The notes beneath the pieces are model-generated. The model was not told where the DNA came from. It did not search any database and was given only the letters and a program-made list of their open reading frames with translations. The translations under genes and the position numbers were made by a program. From Novosphingobium jiangmenense (GTDB taxonomy: Bacteria > Pseudomonadota > Alphaproteobacteria > Sphingomonadales > Sphingomonadaceae), in the NCBI RefSeq assembly GCF_015694345.1, contig NZ_JADQDC010000001.1, positions 434,001-498,000 on the forward strand: DNA of 64,000 nucleotides. The letters run 5' to 3'. This document shows positions 8,496 through 16,938 of the stretch, in pieces (position 1 is the stretch's first letter; each line of letters starts with the position of its first letter).

Positions 8496-8710
8496 GCCGC
8501 ACCCTCCGCCGGGCCGGACTTCGCCACGCGCAGCGCGCCTTCGGGGCAGTTGCGCACGGCAAGTCGCACCTTGTCCTCCAATGCCGCAGGCACTTCCTCC
8601 TGCACGATCACGACCTTGCCCTCCACGGCATCGGTCGCGAACACTTCGGGGCACAGATCCTCGCACCGGGCATGGCCCTGGCACAGCGCATGGTTGGCAA
8701 TGACTCGCAT
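8492..8710 (-). CDS. P450-associated small ferredoxin
   Basis: A 72-residue ferredoxin with cluster ligands Cys10, Cys16 and a C-terminal Cys in NCPEGAL. His13 stands in the variable fourth position (CQGHARC), as in [3Fe-4S] ferredoxins that serve bacterial P450s. An additional Cys20 (LCP) is present, so a [4Fe-4S] form is not excluded. It is translationally coupled to the P450 (ATGA overlap) and is almost certainly its electron donor. The start is ATG 8710. It is divergent from the GMC oxidoreductase. Confidence 0.9.
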   Translation of the reverse strand: MRVIANHALCQGHARCEDLCPEVFATDAVEGKVVIVQEEVPAALEDKVRLAVRNCPEGALRVAKSGPAEGAA

Positions 8711-8896
8711 CGCGGTCTCCTCTCCCCTTCTGGCTAGACCGCCGATGCGGGAGACCCCAAGCGCCTCGACCAAGCCATGCGTGCCAAAACAAACATTATG
8801 CGCCATCATCGCCTCACACCGATGCTGCGCATGTTGCGGCCATGCTGCGTGACCGGCAGGTTGCAGCACAACAGACAAGCAGGTGATCGGGAGAGC

Positions 8897-10501
8897 ATGG
8901 ACCGCCTCGAATTCGACTATGTGATCGTCGGCGGCGGGGTGGCCGGGTGCATCCTCGCCAATCGTCTTTCCGCCGATCCGAAGTGCCGGGTCCTGCTGCT
9001 CGAAGCGGGCGGCAAGGACACGAGTCCGCTGATCGCCGCGCCGGGCGGGTTGCTGCCGATCATGATGTCCGGCGCCCATGCCTGGCGCTACATGTCCGCG
9101 CCGCAAGCGCATCTCGATGGCCGCATGCTCTACCTGCCCCGCGGCAAGGTGCTGGGCGGCGGCTCCTCGATCAACGGCATGACCTACGATCGCGGCTTTC
9201 ATTCGGACTATGACCGCTGGGCGCAGGCCGGCAATCGCGGCTGGTCCTTCGCCGATGTCCTGCCCTATTTCCGCAAGCTCGAAAGCTTCGGCCCGGTGCA
9301 GGACGAATGGCACGGGATCGACGGCCCGATTCAGGTCACCCGCGCCGGGCAAGACCACCCCTTCGCCCGTGCTTTCCTTCAGGCCGGAACGCAGGCCGGC
9401 TACCCGCTGACCGACGACCTCAACGGCGCGACGCGCGACGGCTTCGGCGCGGTCGACCTCACCGTCGGCAAGGGCCGCCGCTCCAGCGCCTCCTCGGCCT
9501 ACCTGCGCCCGGTGCGCAGGCGCACGAACCTCACCGTGCTGACCAATGCCCAGACCCGCCGCGTCACGTTCGACGGCACCCGCGCCACAGGTGTCGTGTA
9601 CCGCCGCGATGGCAAAGACACGCTCGCCACCGCCGCGCGCGAAGTGATCCTCTCGGCAGGCGCGATCAACACGCCGCAATTGCTGATGCTGTCCGGCGTC
9701 GGCCCCGCCGCGCACCTTGCCGAACATGGCATCGCGCTCGTCCGTGACCTTCCCGGCGTCGGCCAGGGCCTGCAGGACCACCTTGCGGCGCACGTAAAGT
9801 TCCGCTCGACCAAGCCTTGGTCGATGCTGCGCTTCCTCAACCCGTTGCGCGGCGCACTGGCCATGGCGCAGTACCTCGCCTTCCGCACCGGGCCGCTGGC
9901 TGACCCCGGCATGTCGGTCGCCTGCATGGTCCGCTCCGACCCGGCGCTGGACGAGCCCGACATCAAGATGCTGCTGGTCTCCGCGCTGTTCGGCCACAAC
10001 GGCCGCCAGATGGTGCCGATGCATGGCTTCTATGCCCACATCAATGTCGCGCGGCCGGAATCGCGCGGCAGCGTCACCCTTGCCAGTGCCGATCCCGATG
10101 CGCCCCCGGTGATCGACCAGAACTACAACGCCACCGAGAACGACCGCCGCGTCATGCGCGAAGGCGTGCGCATCGCCCGCCGCCTGTTCAACCAGCGCGC
10201 CTTCGATGAAATGCGCGGCGAGGAATTGGCCCCCGGCGCACAGGTGGAGAGCGACGAGCAGATCGACGCTTACATCCGCGCCCATGCCGAGGCCGATTAC
10301 CACTCGACCAGCACCGCGCGCATGGGTTTCGATCCGATGGCGGTGGTGGACGATCGTCTGCGCGTCCACGGCCTCAAATCGCTGCGCGTGGTCGATGCCT
10401 CGATCATGCCGCACCTGCCCGGCGGCAACACCGCCATCCCCGTCGCGATGATTGCCGAAAAGGCCGCCGACGTGATCCTGCAAGAGGCATTGCCGAGATG
10501 A
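8897..10501 (+). CDS. GMC family FAD-dependent alcohol oxidase/dehydrogenase
   Basis: A 534-residue GMC oxidoreductase. The FAD-binding GGGVAGC is near the N-terminus and GGGSSINGMTYDRG carries the flavin contact. The PS00624-like GAINTPQLLMLSGVGP is present, and the catalytic C-terminal region has YHSTSTARMG (His) and PGGNTAIPVAMIAE (Asn). It oxidises an alcohol to an aldehyde or ketone. The start ATG 8897 follows AGGTGATCGGGAGAG; the longer open frame upstream lacks a ribosome-binding site. It overlaps the alcohol dehydrogenase by four bases (ATGA), so the two probably act in sequence on one hydroxylated substrate, perhaps the product of the divergent P450. Confidence 0.9.
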   Translation: MDRLEFDYVIVGGGVAGCILANRLSADPKCRVLLLEAGGKDTSPLIAAPGGLLPIMMSGAHAWRYMSAPQAHLDGRMLYLPRGKVLGGGSSINGMTYDRGFHSDYDRWAQAGNRGWSFADVLPYFRKLESFGPVQDEWHGIDGPIQVTRAGQDHPFARAFLQAGTQAGYPLTDDLNGATRDGFGAVDLTVGKGRRSSASSAYLRPVRRRTNLTVLTNAQTRRVTFDGTRATGVVYRRDGKDTLATAAREVILSAGAINTPQLLMLSGVGPAAHLAEHGIALVRDLPGVGQGLQDHLAAHVKFRSTKPWSMLRFLNPLRGALAMAQYLAFRTGPLADPGMSVACMVRSDPALDEPDIKMLLVSALFGHNGRQMVPMHGFYAHINVARPESRGSVTLASADPDAPPVIDQNYNATENDRRVMREGVRIARRLFNQRAFDEMRGEELAPGAQVESDEQIDAYIRAHAEADYHSTSTARMGFDPMAVVDDRLRVHGLKSLRVVDASIMPHLPGGNTAIPVAMIAEKAADVILQEALPR

Positions 10502-11586
10502 AAACCAGAGCAATGGTCTGCCACGCCCCCGGCGCTCCACTGGTCGAGGAACTGCTCGATCTCGCCCCGCCCGGTCCCGGCGACGTGCTGATCGAGATCA
10601 TGGCGAGCGGGCTGTGCCACACCGACCTCAGCCAGATCGAAGGCAAGGCAGCGCCCTATCCCTTCCCGGTCGTCGTCGGCCATGAAGGCGCCGGGATCGT
10701 CCGTGAGGTCGGCGCCGAGGTCACCTCGGTCAAGGTCGGCGACCACGTGATCCCGGTCGGCATCGGCGAGTGCGGCACTTGCGGGAATTGCCGGTCAGGC
10801 AAGACCAACCTGTGCGAGGCCTTCCTCGGCGACATCGCGCTTCAGCCCAGCCCGTTCTCGCTCAACGGCCAGCCGGTCTCGGCCTACTCCGGCGTCGGCA
10901 GCCTCGCCCAGTTCATCGTCACGGCAGAGCGCAACGTGGCGGTGATCCGCGATGACGTGCCCTTCCACCTCGCCTGCACTGCCGGCTGCTGCGTGGCGAC
11001 CGGCGTCGGCGCGGTGATGAACACCGCCCATGTCGAGAGCGGCGCGACCGTTGCCGTGTTCGGCCTCGGCGGCATCGGCCTCAACGTCGTGCAGGGCGCG
11101 CGTCTTGCCGGAGCTTCGCGGATCATCGGCGTCGACATCAACCCGCTGCGGCATGAACAGGGCCAGCGCTTCGGCCTGACCGACTTCATCGACGCGCGCG
11201 AGGGTGATTCCGTCGCCGCGATCCAGGCGCTGACCGGCGGCGGCGTCGACTACGCCTTCGAGTGCGCGGGCAACGTCAAGCTGATGGGGCAAGCCTTTGA
11301 ATCCACGCGCATCGGCTGGGGCTGCACCGTCGTCCTCGGCGTGCCCCCCGATGGCCAGACGATGGACCTGATCCCCTTCCAGCTGCAACTCGGGCGGCGG
11401 GTGCAAGGCTCGTTCATGGGCAACGTCAAGGGCCGCAGCGAGCTGCCCGGCCTGCTCGATCACTTCGCCGCCGGTCGCCTCAATCTCGCCGATCTCGTCA
11501 CCCATCGCTTGCCGATGAGCGAGGTCAACCAAGGCTTCGACCTGATGCGGCGCGGGGAGTCTCTGCGAACGGTGGTTTCGTTCTGA
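10498..11586 (+). CDS. Zinc-dependent alcohol dehydrogenase (class III-like MDR)
   Basis: A 362-residue medium-chain dehydrogenase. Catalytic zinc ligands are visible in GLCHTD, GHEGAG and the Cys of TAGCCVATG. The structural zinc site is the four-cysteine block CGTCGNCRSGKTNLC. The NAD site is GLGGIG. It converts alcohols to aldehydes with NAD+. It is coupled to the GMC oxidoreductase by an ATGA overlap. No obvious terminator follows; the next gene has its own promoter region with a long-dyad site. Confidence 0.92.
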   Translation: MKTRAMVCHAPGAPLVEELLDLAPPGPGDVLIEIMASGLCHTDLSQIEGKAAPYPFPVVVGHEGAGIVREVGAEVTSVKVGDHVIPVGIGECGTCGNCRSGKTNLCEAFLGDIALQPSPFSLNGQPVSAYSGVGSLAQFIVTAERNVAVIRDDVPFHLACTAGCCVATGVGAVMNTAHVESGATVAVFGLGGIGLNVVQGARLAGASRIIGVDINPLRHEQGQRFGLTDFIDAREGDSVAAIQALTGGGVDYAFECAGNVKLMGQAFESTRIGWGCTVVLGVPPDGQTMDLIPFQLQLGRRVQGSFMGNVKGRSELPGLLDHFAAGRLNLADLVTHRLPMSEVNQGFDLMRRGESLRTVVSF

Positions 11587-11631
11587 TTTGTGTTTGCATT
11601 ATCAGGTGCATGGTGACAAAACACGGCCAAT

Positions 11632-11661
11632 TGCGAACCAAACAGCGTCAATAATTACGCA
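11632..11661. promoter_or_regulatory. Long-dyad operator candidate, site 3
   Basis: TGCGAA-N18-TACGCA matches 11 of 12 arm positions. It lies 36 bases upstream of the sulfotransferase start codon, close enough to overlap its promoter. Confidence 0.6.
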
Positions 11662-11697
11662 TGGCGCAAATTGGTCCTAGTGAGAGGCAAGTCTGTC

Positions 11698-12876
11698 ATG
11701 GCAACCACCGCCACCCGCTCCGCCCCGGTCTTCGACCGCGAAAGCCTGCTCGCCGCCGCGCGGACACGCACCGGCCTGTCGGACTTCGGCGATACCTGGT
11801 TCTTCGAACCGATGGACCAGTACATCGCCGCCGCCAATGCCGAGGGCAAGCTGACCGAGGCGGGCTTTGCCGGGCAGACCGAATCGATCCTCAGGGGCCT
11901 CGCCAGCCGGTTGCGCATGGTCGAGGACATCAAGCGCCACCCCGAGATCATGGACGAGGAGGTCGAGGTCGCCGCGATCATCCTCGGCCTGCCGCGCACC
12001 GGCAGCACGATCTTCCACCGCCTGCTCGCCAGCGCCCCGGGCATGACCGCGATCCGCTGGTACGAGGCCCAGAACTACGCCCCGCTTCCCGGCGACGAAC
12101 CCGGCAATCCCAAAGCTCGCCGCGCCTATGCCGAGGCGATGATCGAGGGCTGGCTCAACCTCTCGCCCGAACTCGCCTCGATCCACCCGCTCGATCCAGA
12201 TGCGCCGGACGAGGAGATCATCATCCTCGGCCAGCTGTTCATCACCACCATGGTCGAGGCGATGACCTTCATCCCTTCGTTCGCCAAGTGGCTCAACGGT
12301 TACGATCAGGCCAAGGGCTACGAGGATCTCAAGACGATCCTCAAGTACCTGCAGTGGCAGGACCCGACGCGGCGCGGCAAGAAGTGGATCCTGAAAAGCC
12401 CGCAGAACCTGCCCTATACCGATGTCATCGCCAATGCCTTCCCCAAGGCGGTGCTGGTGATGACCCACCGCGATCCGCTGGAAGTCGTACCAAGCTACGT
12501 CAGCATGGAAGCCGCGCTCTACAAGCTGAACTCGGTGCATTCGGACGAGGAAGTGGGCGCATTCTGGTTCCCGCGCCTGGCCGAATGGATGCACCGCTTC
12601 GAGGAGGCCCGCGCCCGCATCGGCGAGGACCGCTTCATCGACATCGACTATCGCGAGGTGGCCAGGGAGCCGCTCAAGCAGGCGCAGCGCGTGCTTGCCC
12701 ACATTGGCGTTCCGCTCGATGACAAGATCGAGGCCGCACTGACCGAGTTCATGGCGGGCAACAAGCGCGAACAGCGCCCGATGCACGATTACTCGCTCGA
12801 ACGCTTCGGCCTGAACGAGGCCGAAGTGCGCGAGGCCTTCGCCTCCTATCGCGCCCGCTATATCGCCAGGGACTGA
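11698..12876 (+). CDS. Sulfotransferase family protein
   Basis: A 392-residue protein with the 5-prime phosphosulfate loop GLPRTGST at 97-104 and a downstream 3-prime phosphate-binding segment (MTHRDPLEVVPSYVSM), the two PAPS contacts of sulfotransferases. Family members move sulfate from PAPS to a hydroxyl group. The start is ATG 11698 with GAGAGG 10 bases upstream; an in-frame TTG at 11671 has no good site. It is followed five bases later by a Coq4-like gene and preceded by a long-dyad operator, so it belongs to the catabolic regulon. A sulfotransferase in a degradation cluster is odd; it might activate a hydroxyl for elimination or use a different donor. Confidence 0.85.
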   Translation: MATTATRSAPVFDRESLLAAARTRTGLSDFGDTWFFEPMDQYIAAANAEGKLTEAGFAGQTESILRGLASRLRMVEDIKRHPEIMDEEVEVAAIILGLPRTGSTIFHRLLASAPGMTAIRWYEAQNYAPLPGDEPGNPKARRAYAEAMIEGWLNLSPELASIHPLDPDAPDEEIIILGQLFITTMVEAMTFIPSFAKWLNGYDQAKGYEDLKTILKYLQWQDPTRRGKKWILKSPQNLPYTDVIANAFPKAVLVMTHRDPLEVVPSYVSMEAALYKLNSVHSDEEVGAFWFPRLAEWMHRFEEARARIGEDRFIDIDYREVAREPLKQAQRVLAHIGVPLDDKIEAALTEFMAGNKREQRPMHDYSLERFGLNEAEVREAFASYRARYIARD

Positions 12877-12881
12877 TCGCG

Positions 12882-13697
12882 ATGGCCGGCCCCATGCCGC
12901 TGAGCGATGGCGCGGCGGGCAGTTCGCGCTGGCTCGACGATGCGCGCATCCGCGATTGGGTGGCGTTCCACACCCTGCGCCGGAACACCGGCCCGCAAAG
13001 CCTGATCGAGGGGCTGCCCGAGATGGTCGGCGCGGTGGACGAGCTGCGCGATCGCGACCGGGTGGAAGCGATGATCAAGGACGAGCGCCGCCGCAACAAG
13101 GCGCTCGACCGCTGGTTCGATGAGCGTTTCGTTTCGACCTATACGCTGGAGGACCTTGGGCAGAACCCCGAAGGCTCGATCGGTCGCCTGCTGCACGATC
13201 ACATGGTGTCGCTTGGCCTTACGCTCGAACTGCTGCCGCAGCGGCAGGCCGATCCTTCGTGGGCGCCGGAAAGCGACCTTGATTACTACACCCTGCGCAG
13301 CGGCCAGACCCACGATTTCGATCACCTGATCGGCGAATGCGGCTTCGATGCCATCGGCGAGGTTTTCCCGGCGGGCCTGCGCACCGGCAACCTCTTCGCC
13401 CACCTCTCGCCTGACCTTGCGGGCGAACTGCTGACGACGACGATGTTCGTGACCTTCCCTTGGGCGATGCGGACGATGCTGCACTATCCGCAGATCTGGC
13501 CGGTAGTGTGGGACAACTTCTCCCACGGCCACGACGTGGGGACGAAATCCGCCAATCTGTTCATCGTGCGCTGGGAGGAACTGCTCCACCTGACGCCGGC
13601 GCAAGTGCGCAGCGAGCTTGGCGTCAAGGGCTTCACCGGCCCGCGCGACAACCGCGCCGCCAGCCTGATCTTCGGCGAAGGCCGGGAAATCTTCTGA
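12882..13697 (+). CDS. Coq4-like HDxxH metalloprotein
   Basis: A 271-residue, largely helical protein. The sequence HDFDH at 144-148 followed after 11 residues by Glu160 reproduces the HDxxH-x11-E metal motif of the Coq4 family. Coq4 takes part in ubiquinone assembly and has recently been assigned an oxidative decarboxylation of the ring. A free-standing relative beside a sulfotransferase in a catabolic cluster suggests a reaction on a lipophilic or aromatic pathway intermediate, not quinone synthesis. It starts ATG 12882, five bases after the sulfotransferase stop, so the pair is co-transcribed. Identification rests on the motif and helical context; overall similarity could not be measured. 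Confidence 0.65.
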   Translation: MAGPMPLSDGAAGSSRWLDDARIRDWVAFHTLRRNTGPQSLIEGLPEMVGAVDELRDRDRVEAMIKDERRRNKALDRWFDERFVSTYTLEDLGQNPEGSIGRLLHDHMVSLGLTLELLPQRQADPSWAPESDLDYYTLRSGQTHDFDHLIGECGFDAIGEVFPAGLRTGNLFAHLSPDLAGELLTTTMFVTFPWAMRTMLHYPQIWPVVWDNFSHGHDVGTKSANLFIVRWEELLHLTPAQVRSELGVKGFTGPRDNRAASLIFGEGREIF

Positions 13698-13740
13698 GGG
13701 GCAGCACCGTGGAAACAGGCTTGCCGAACTCTGTTCACGG

Positions 13741-13762
13741 AATGTTTCCCCGGGGAAACATT
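13741..13762. promoter_or_regulatory. Perfect 22-bp palindrome before AraC gene
   Basis: Perfect inverted repeat with arms AATGTTTCCCC and GGGGAAACATT, ending two bases before the TTG start of the AraC gene. It may be an autoregulatory operator, or a terminator of the sulfotransferase operon, since a folded stem would be followed by a T run. The ribosome-binding GGGGA lies inside it. Confidence 0.5.
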
Positions 13763-13764
13763 TT

Positions 13765-14622
13765 TTGAACGACTATTCCCCCACCGTCATCGCCCTTGTG
13801 GAGACGCCGCTCGGGCGTGCCGAGATCGTCGAGTGGCACTGGCCATCGATGCTCGACTTCACCCGTCGCGAGAGCGAGATGATGGTGGAAATGTCGCTCC
13901 CGCCGACATCGGCGGACGCCTCGGCCTGTTTCCCCGAGATCGACGCCGACCGCCGCTGCTTCATGGGCACCCTGTTCACGCGCTGGCCCGGCGTGCTGGT
14001 CGCCGGACGCTCCGAAGGCGGCCACATCCGCGTGGTGCGTTGCGTCTTCGGAGCGGAGCGGACCGCGCACCTGATGGCGCAGGTCGCCAGCCCCGACCTC
14101 GCCTTCCTGCAAGGCCTGCTCGCCCTGACCGGCGAGACTCTGCGCAGCCTGATGGGGCTGGTCAGGCGCGAGCTGGAGAACCTGACCGACTGCAACCCCG
14201 CTGCCATCGCCGCGCTGATGGAACTTGTCTTCATCGAGCTGGAGCGGGTCATGCGCGAGGAGGCGGCGCCTTCGGTCTCGGGCCGCCTCGCACCATGGCA
14301 GTTCCGCCGCATCCGCGAGCGGCTCGACCGGACAGGTCCCCCGCCGGGTGTCGCCGAACTGGCCGCGCTGTGCGGGATCAGCATGCGCCATCTCCAGCGC
14401 CAGTTCCTTGCCCTGACCGGGATGACCGTGGCGGACTATGTGGAGACGACGCGGATCGAGCAGGCCAAGGCGCTGCTGCAGGACGGATCCCGCCCGATCA
14501 AGGCGGTGGCGCAGGCCTGCGGATTTTCGCACCCCAACAGCTTCACCCGCGCCTTCCGCCGCAGCACCGGGCAGACGCCGCTGGCCTGGCGGCAATCGTC
14601 AGGCCAGCGGGTCCCCAACTAG
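13765..14622 (+). CDS. AraC-family transcriptional regulator
   Basis: A 285-residue regulator with a C-terminal AraC double helix-turn-helix: VAELAALCGISMRHLQRQF for the first helix pair and IKAVAQACGFSHPNSFTRAF for the second. The N-terminal ~180 residues are a ligand or dimerisation domain I cannot assign. The likely start is TTG 13765 with GGGGA 8 bases upstream, inside a perfect palindrome that could mediate autoregulation. It is convergent with the Rieske gene and shares CTAG (14619-14622) with its stop codon. It is a candidate activator of neighbouring catabolic operons; which operator it reads is unknown. Confidence 0.85.
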   Translation: MNDYSPTVIALVETPLGRAEIVEWHWPSMLDFTRRESEMMVEMSLPPTSADASACFPEIDADRRCFMGTLFTRWPGVLVAGRSEGGHIRVVRCVFGAERTAHLMAQVASPDLAFLQGLLALTGETLRSLMGLVRRELENLTDCNPAAIAALMELVFIELERVMREEAAPSVSGRLAPWQFRRIRERLDRTGPPPGVAELAALCGISMRHLQRQFLALTGMTVADYVETTRIEQAKALLQDGSRPIKAVAQACGFSHPNSFTRAFRRSTGQTPLAWRQSSGQRVPN

Positions 14623-15704
14623 GCGACCTGCATCACCTCGCCCTTGCCGCGCAGCGTTATGTGCGAGCCATTGACGCGGTTCTGGAATTCGGCGGCGCGT
14701 TCGCGAGGGTGGAAGAACTGGCGATACCAGATGCGGCCCTTGTGGAATGGGCCGTCGTCGGGGATCTGCAGCACGCTGAGCGCCGGTTCCTTGTGCTGCC
14801 AAAGTTCGAAGTCCTGCGCGAAGGCGGCAAGGCCGGATTCGTGATAGGCGCGGGCTATCGCGGCTTCCTCGCGCGTCGGCTGGTGATTGTCGGCCGTCTT
14901 GGCCATGACCGCGAACCACACCCGCACTTCGCCGTCTTTCACCGGCGTGTTGCAGATCATCATCAGCGAGGGGTGCTTGCCCTCCATCCGGCACAGCAGG
15001 ATGCCGGGGCCGGTGTACCAGGTGTCGGTCTCGAGCAGCGTGTCGCTGTCGACCAGCGTGCGATGGCCCGAGCCGAAGCGCTGGCGCATGATCGGACCGT
15101 CATAGACGTTCTCGAAATAGACCGTGCCGGTGCTGCCGTGGACCGGCGCGAAGTGGGCAATGTCCGACATGTTGTCGAGGATTTCCTGCGGGTGGATCGG
15201 CAGGGTGCCGAGGTGATCGGGCGTCCAGCGCACCCAGCCCTCGCCCGTGCGGTCCCATTCGGACAACGCGGGCAGATCGAAGTCCGGCGCGCCGCCTTCC
15301 ATGTCGTGCCACATGAAGATGCAGCCGGCGCGCTCCTCCACGGTGTATGACTTGAGGCAGGCGGACTTGGGGATGCCGTGCGTCGAATAGGGGATATCGT
15401 CGCACTGCCCCTTGGAATTGTAGCGCCAGCCATGCGCCGGACAGCGGATCGAATCCCCTTCCACCTGCATGCCATCACGCACGATGTAGGAGGTGGTGTT
15501 CTTCGCGATATGGACGCGCATGTGCGGGCAATAGGCGTCAAGCAGGATCGGCCTGCCACTGCCCTTGCCGCGATAGAGCACCATCTCCTTGCCGAAGAAG
15601 TGCACCGCCTGCGGAGTGGGGGTGACGTCCGCCGCGACGGCGATCATGAACCAGCCGCGGGGGTATGCGTTCGGGCCGAGCCCGTAGTCTGCCGTGGTTG
15701 CCAT
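14619..15704 (-). CDS. Rieske non-heme iron oxygenase (KshA-like)
   Basis: A 361-residue Rieske oxygenase alpha subunit. Rieske ligands are Cys59-x-His61 and Cys88-x2-His91; the mononuclear iron ligands are His184, His189 (DIAHFAPVH) and probably Asp298 (FAQDFE). The C-terminal layout resembles 3-ketosteroid 9alpha-hydroxylase KshA, whose reaction with KSTD opens the B ring. The loop between the two Rieske ligand pairs is 26 residues instead of the usual 15-17, an insertion of about ten. It is the last gene of the VOC-hydroxylase-Rieske operon. No reductase is encoded in the window, so electrons must come from elsewhere. Substrate assignment is by context. Confidence 0.88.
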   Translation of the reverse strand: MATTADYGLGPNAYPRGWFMIAVAADVTPTPQAVHFFGKEMVLYRGKGSGRPILLDAYCPHMRVHIAKNTTSYIVRDGMQVEGDSIRCPAHGWRYNSKGQCDDIPYSTHGIPKSACLKSYTVEERAGCIFMWHDMEGGAPDFDLPALSEWDRTGEGWVRWTPDHLGTLPIHPQEILDNMSDIAHFAPVHGSTGTVYFENVYDGPIMRQRFGSGHRTLVDSDTLLETDTWYTGPGILLCRMEGKHPSLMMICNTPVKDGEVRVWFAVMAKTADNHQPTREEAAIARAYHESGLAAFAQDFELWQHKEPALSVLQIPDDGPFHKGRIWYRQFFHPRERAAEFQNRVNGSHITLRGKGEVMQVA

Positions 15705-15718
15705 GGGATCGGTCCTTC

Positions 15719-16915
15719 TCAGATGAAGCTGTCGGCGTTGGGGGCGCCAAGCAGGACGTTGCCGAAATTGCGGCCGACCTTGGCCGGATTGTTCGCCACA
15801 TGGGTGCGTCCGGCGTGGATGTCGCAGAAGATCCGGGCGATGGGCCGGCCCCGGAAAATTCCTTCCGCGCCCGATGCGTGGAAGATGCGGCTGATCAGTT
15901 CGGCACAGCGGCCCGAGACTTGCGCCGACTGGTAACGGTAGGTCAGCCGCGTCTCGACATCGGCGGCCTGTCCGGCGCGGGCGCAGGCGTTGAGGTGGTC
16001 GAAGTTGCGGTTCAGCGTTGCCTTCATCTCGTCGATGGCGGCGGCGGTCTCGGCGATCAGTTCCTGCGTCGCCGGGTCCTGCGCCGCGCTCGAGGCATCG
16101 TTGTGCGAAACGCGCTTGGCGCCTGCCTCGCGATAGACATCGAGTGCGCCCTGCAGCGCACCGATCGACGAGGAGGAAACGGCGCGGACGAAGACCTGGC
16201 CGAACGGCAGCTTGAACAGCGGCGCATCGTTGACCTTGAGGCCGGGGCTGGTCACCGCGAAGCCGTCTTTCGAGCGGTGGACGCGGTAGGCGGGGACATA
16301 GACGTCCTCCACGGTAACGTCATGGCTGCCGGTCGCGCCGAGGCCGATGGTGTCCCACACCGGCAGGACGGTGAAGTCCTTGCGCGGGATCAGGAAGGTG
16401 ACGAAATCGGGCTTGCCGGTTTCGGGATCGAGCAGCTGGCCGCCGAGGAAGGCCCATTCGCAATGGTCGACGCCGCTGGAAAAGCCCCAGTGCCCGGTGA
16501 CGCGATAGCCGCCCTCGACCGGGGTCGCCTTGCCCTTGGGCATGTAGGACGAGGAGATCAGCGTGGTCGGGTCCGAACCCCAGACGTCTTCCTGTGCGCG
16601 GGCGTCGAACAGCGCGAGCTGCCAGTTGTGGACGGCGACGACGCCCAGCACCCAGGCCGAGGACATGCAGCCTTCGGCCACCTTCATCTGCACCGCGTAG
16701 AAGGTTTGCGGGTCCATCTCGTAACCGCCGTAGCGGCGCGGCTGGAGGATCTTGAAGAAACCGGCGTCCTGAAAATCGCGGATGGTCTCGTCGGGCAGGC
16801 GGCAGAGGCGGTCGGCCTCGTCGGCGCGGGCGCGCAGGGCCGGGATCATCGCCTCCGCGCGGGCGACAAGCTCGGCTTCGGTCGGCTGGGCCAACACAGG
16901 TTGGGCAAGGGTCAT
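15719..16915 (-). CDS. Flavin-dependent hydroxylase, acyl-CoA dehydrogenase fold (HsaA-like), copy 1
   Basis: A 398-residue group D flavin monooxygenase. Its length and blocks (GFFKILQPRRYGGYEMDP, EGGYRVTGHWGFSSG, TGSHDVTVEDVYVP, HAGRTHVANN) match the HsaA/HpaB-like hydroxylases built on the acyl-CoA dehydrogenase fold. In steroid degradation HsaA uses reduced flavin from a partner reductase to hydroxylate the phenolic seco-steroid to a catechol. The start is ATG 16915 with GAGGAGA 7 bases upstream; the longer frame is antisense artefact. It sits between an extradiol dioxygenase (upstream) and the Rieske oxygenase. A paralogue is at 51056-52267. No flavin reductase gene is visible. Confidence 0.87.
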   Translation of the reverse strand: MTLAQPVLAQPTEAELVARAEAMIPALRARADEADRLCRLPDETIRDFQDAGFFKILQPRRYGGYEMDPQTFYAVQMKVAEGCMSSAWVLGVVAVHNWQLALFDARAQEDVWGSDPTTLISSSYMPKGKATPVEGGYRVTGHWGFSSGVDHCEWAFLGGQLLDPETGKPDFVTFLIPRKDFTVLPVWDTIGLGATGSHDVTVEDVYVPAYRVHRSKDGFAVTSPGLKVNDAPLFKLPFGQVFVRAVSSSSIGALQGALDVYREAGAKRVSHNDASSAAQDPATQELIAETAAAIDEMKATLNRNFDHLNACARAGQAADVETRLTYRYQSAQVSGRCAELISRIFHASGAEGIFRGRPIARIFCDIHAGRTHVANNPAKVGRNFGNVLLGAPNADSFI

Positions 16916-16938
16916 GGTCCGTCTCCTCGTTCTGTTTC

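Noticed and set aside
8492..10540. Long minus-strand frame of 682 codons opposite the GMC gene
   Set aside because: Only its last 72 codons (ferredoxin, ATG 8710) have recognisable sequence; the rest mirrors the GMC coding strand.
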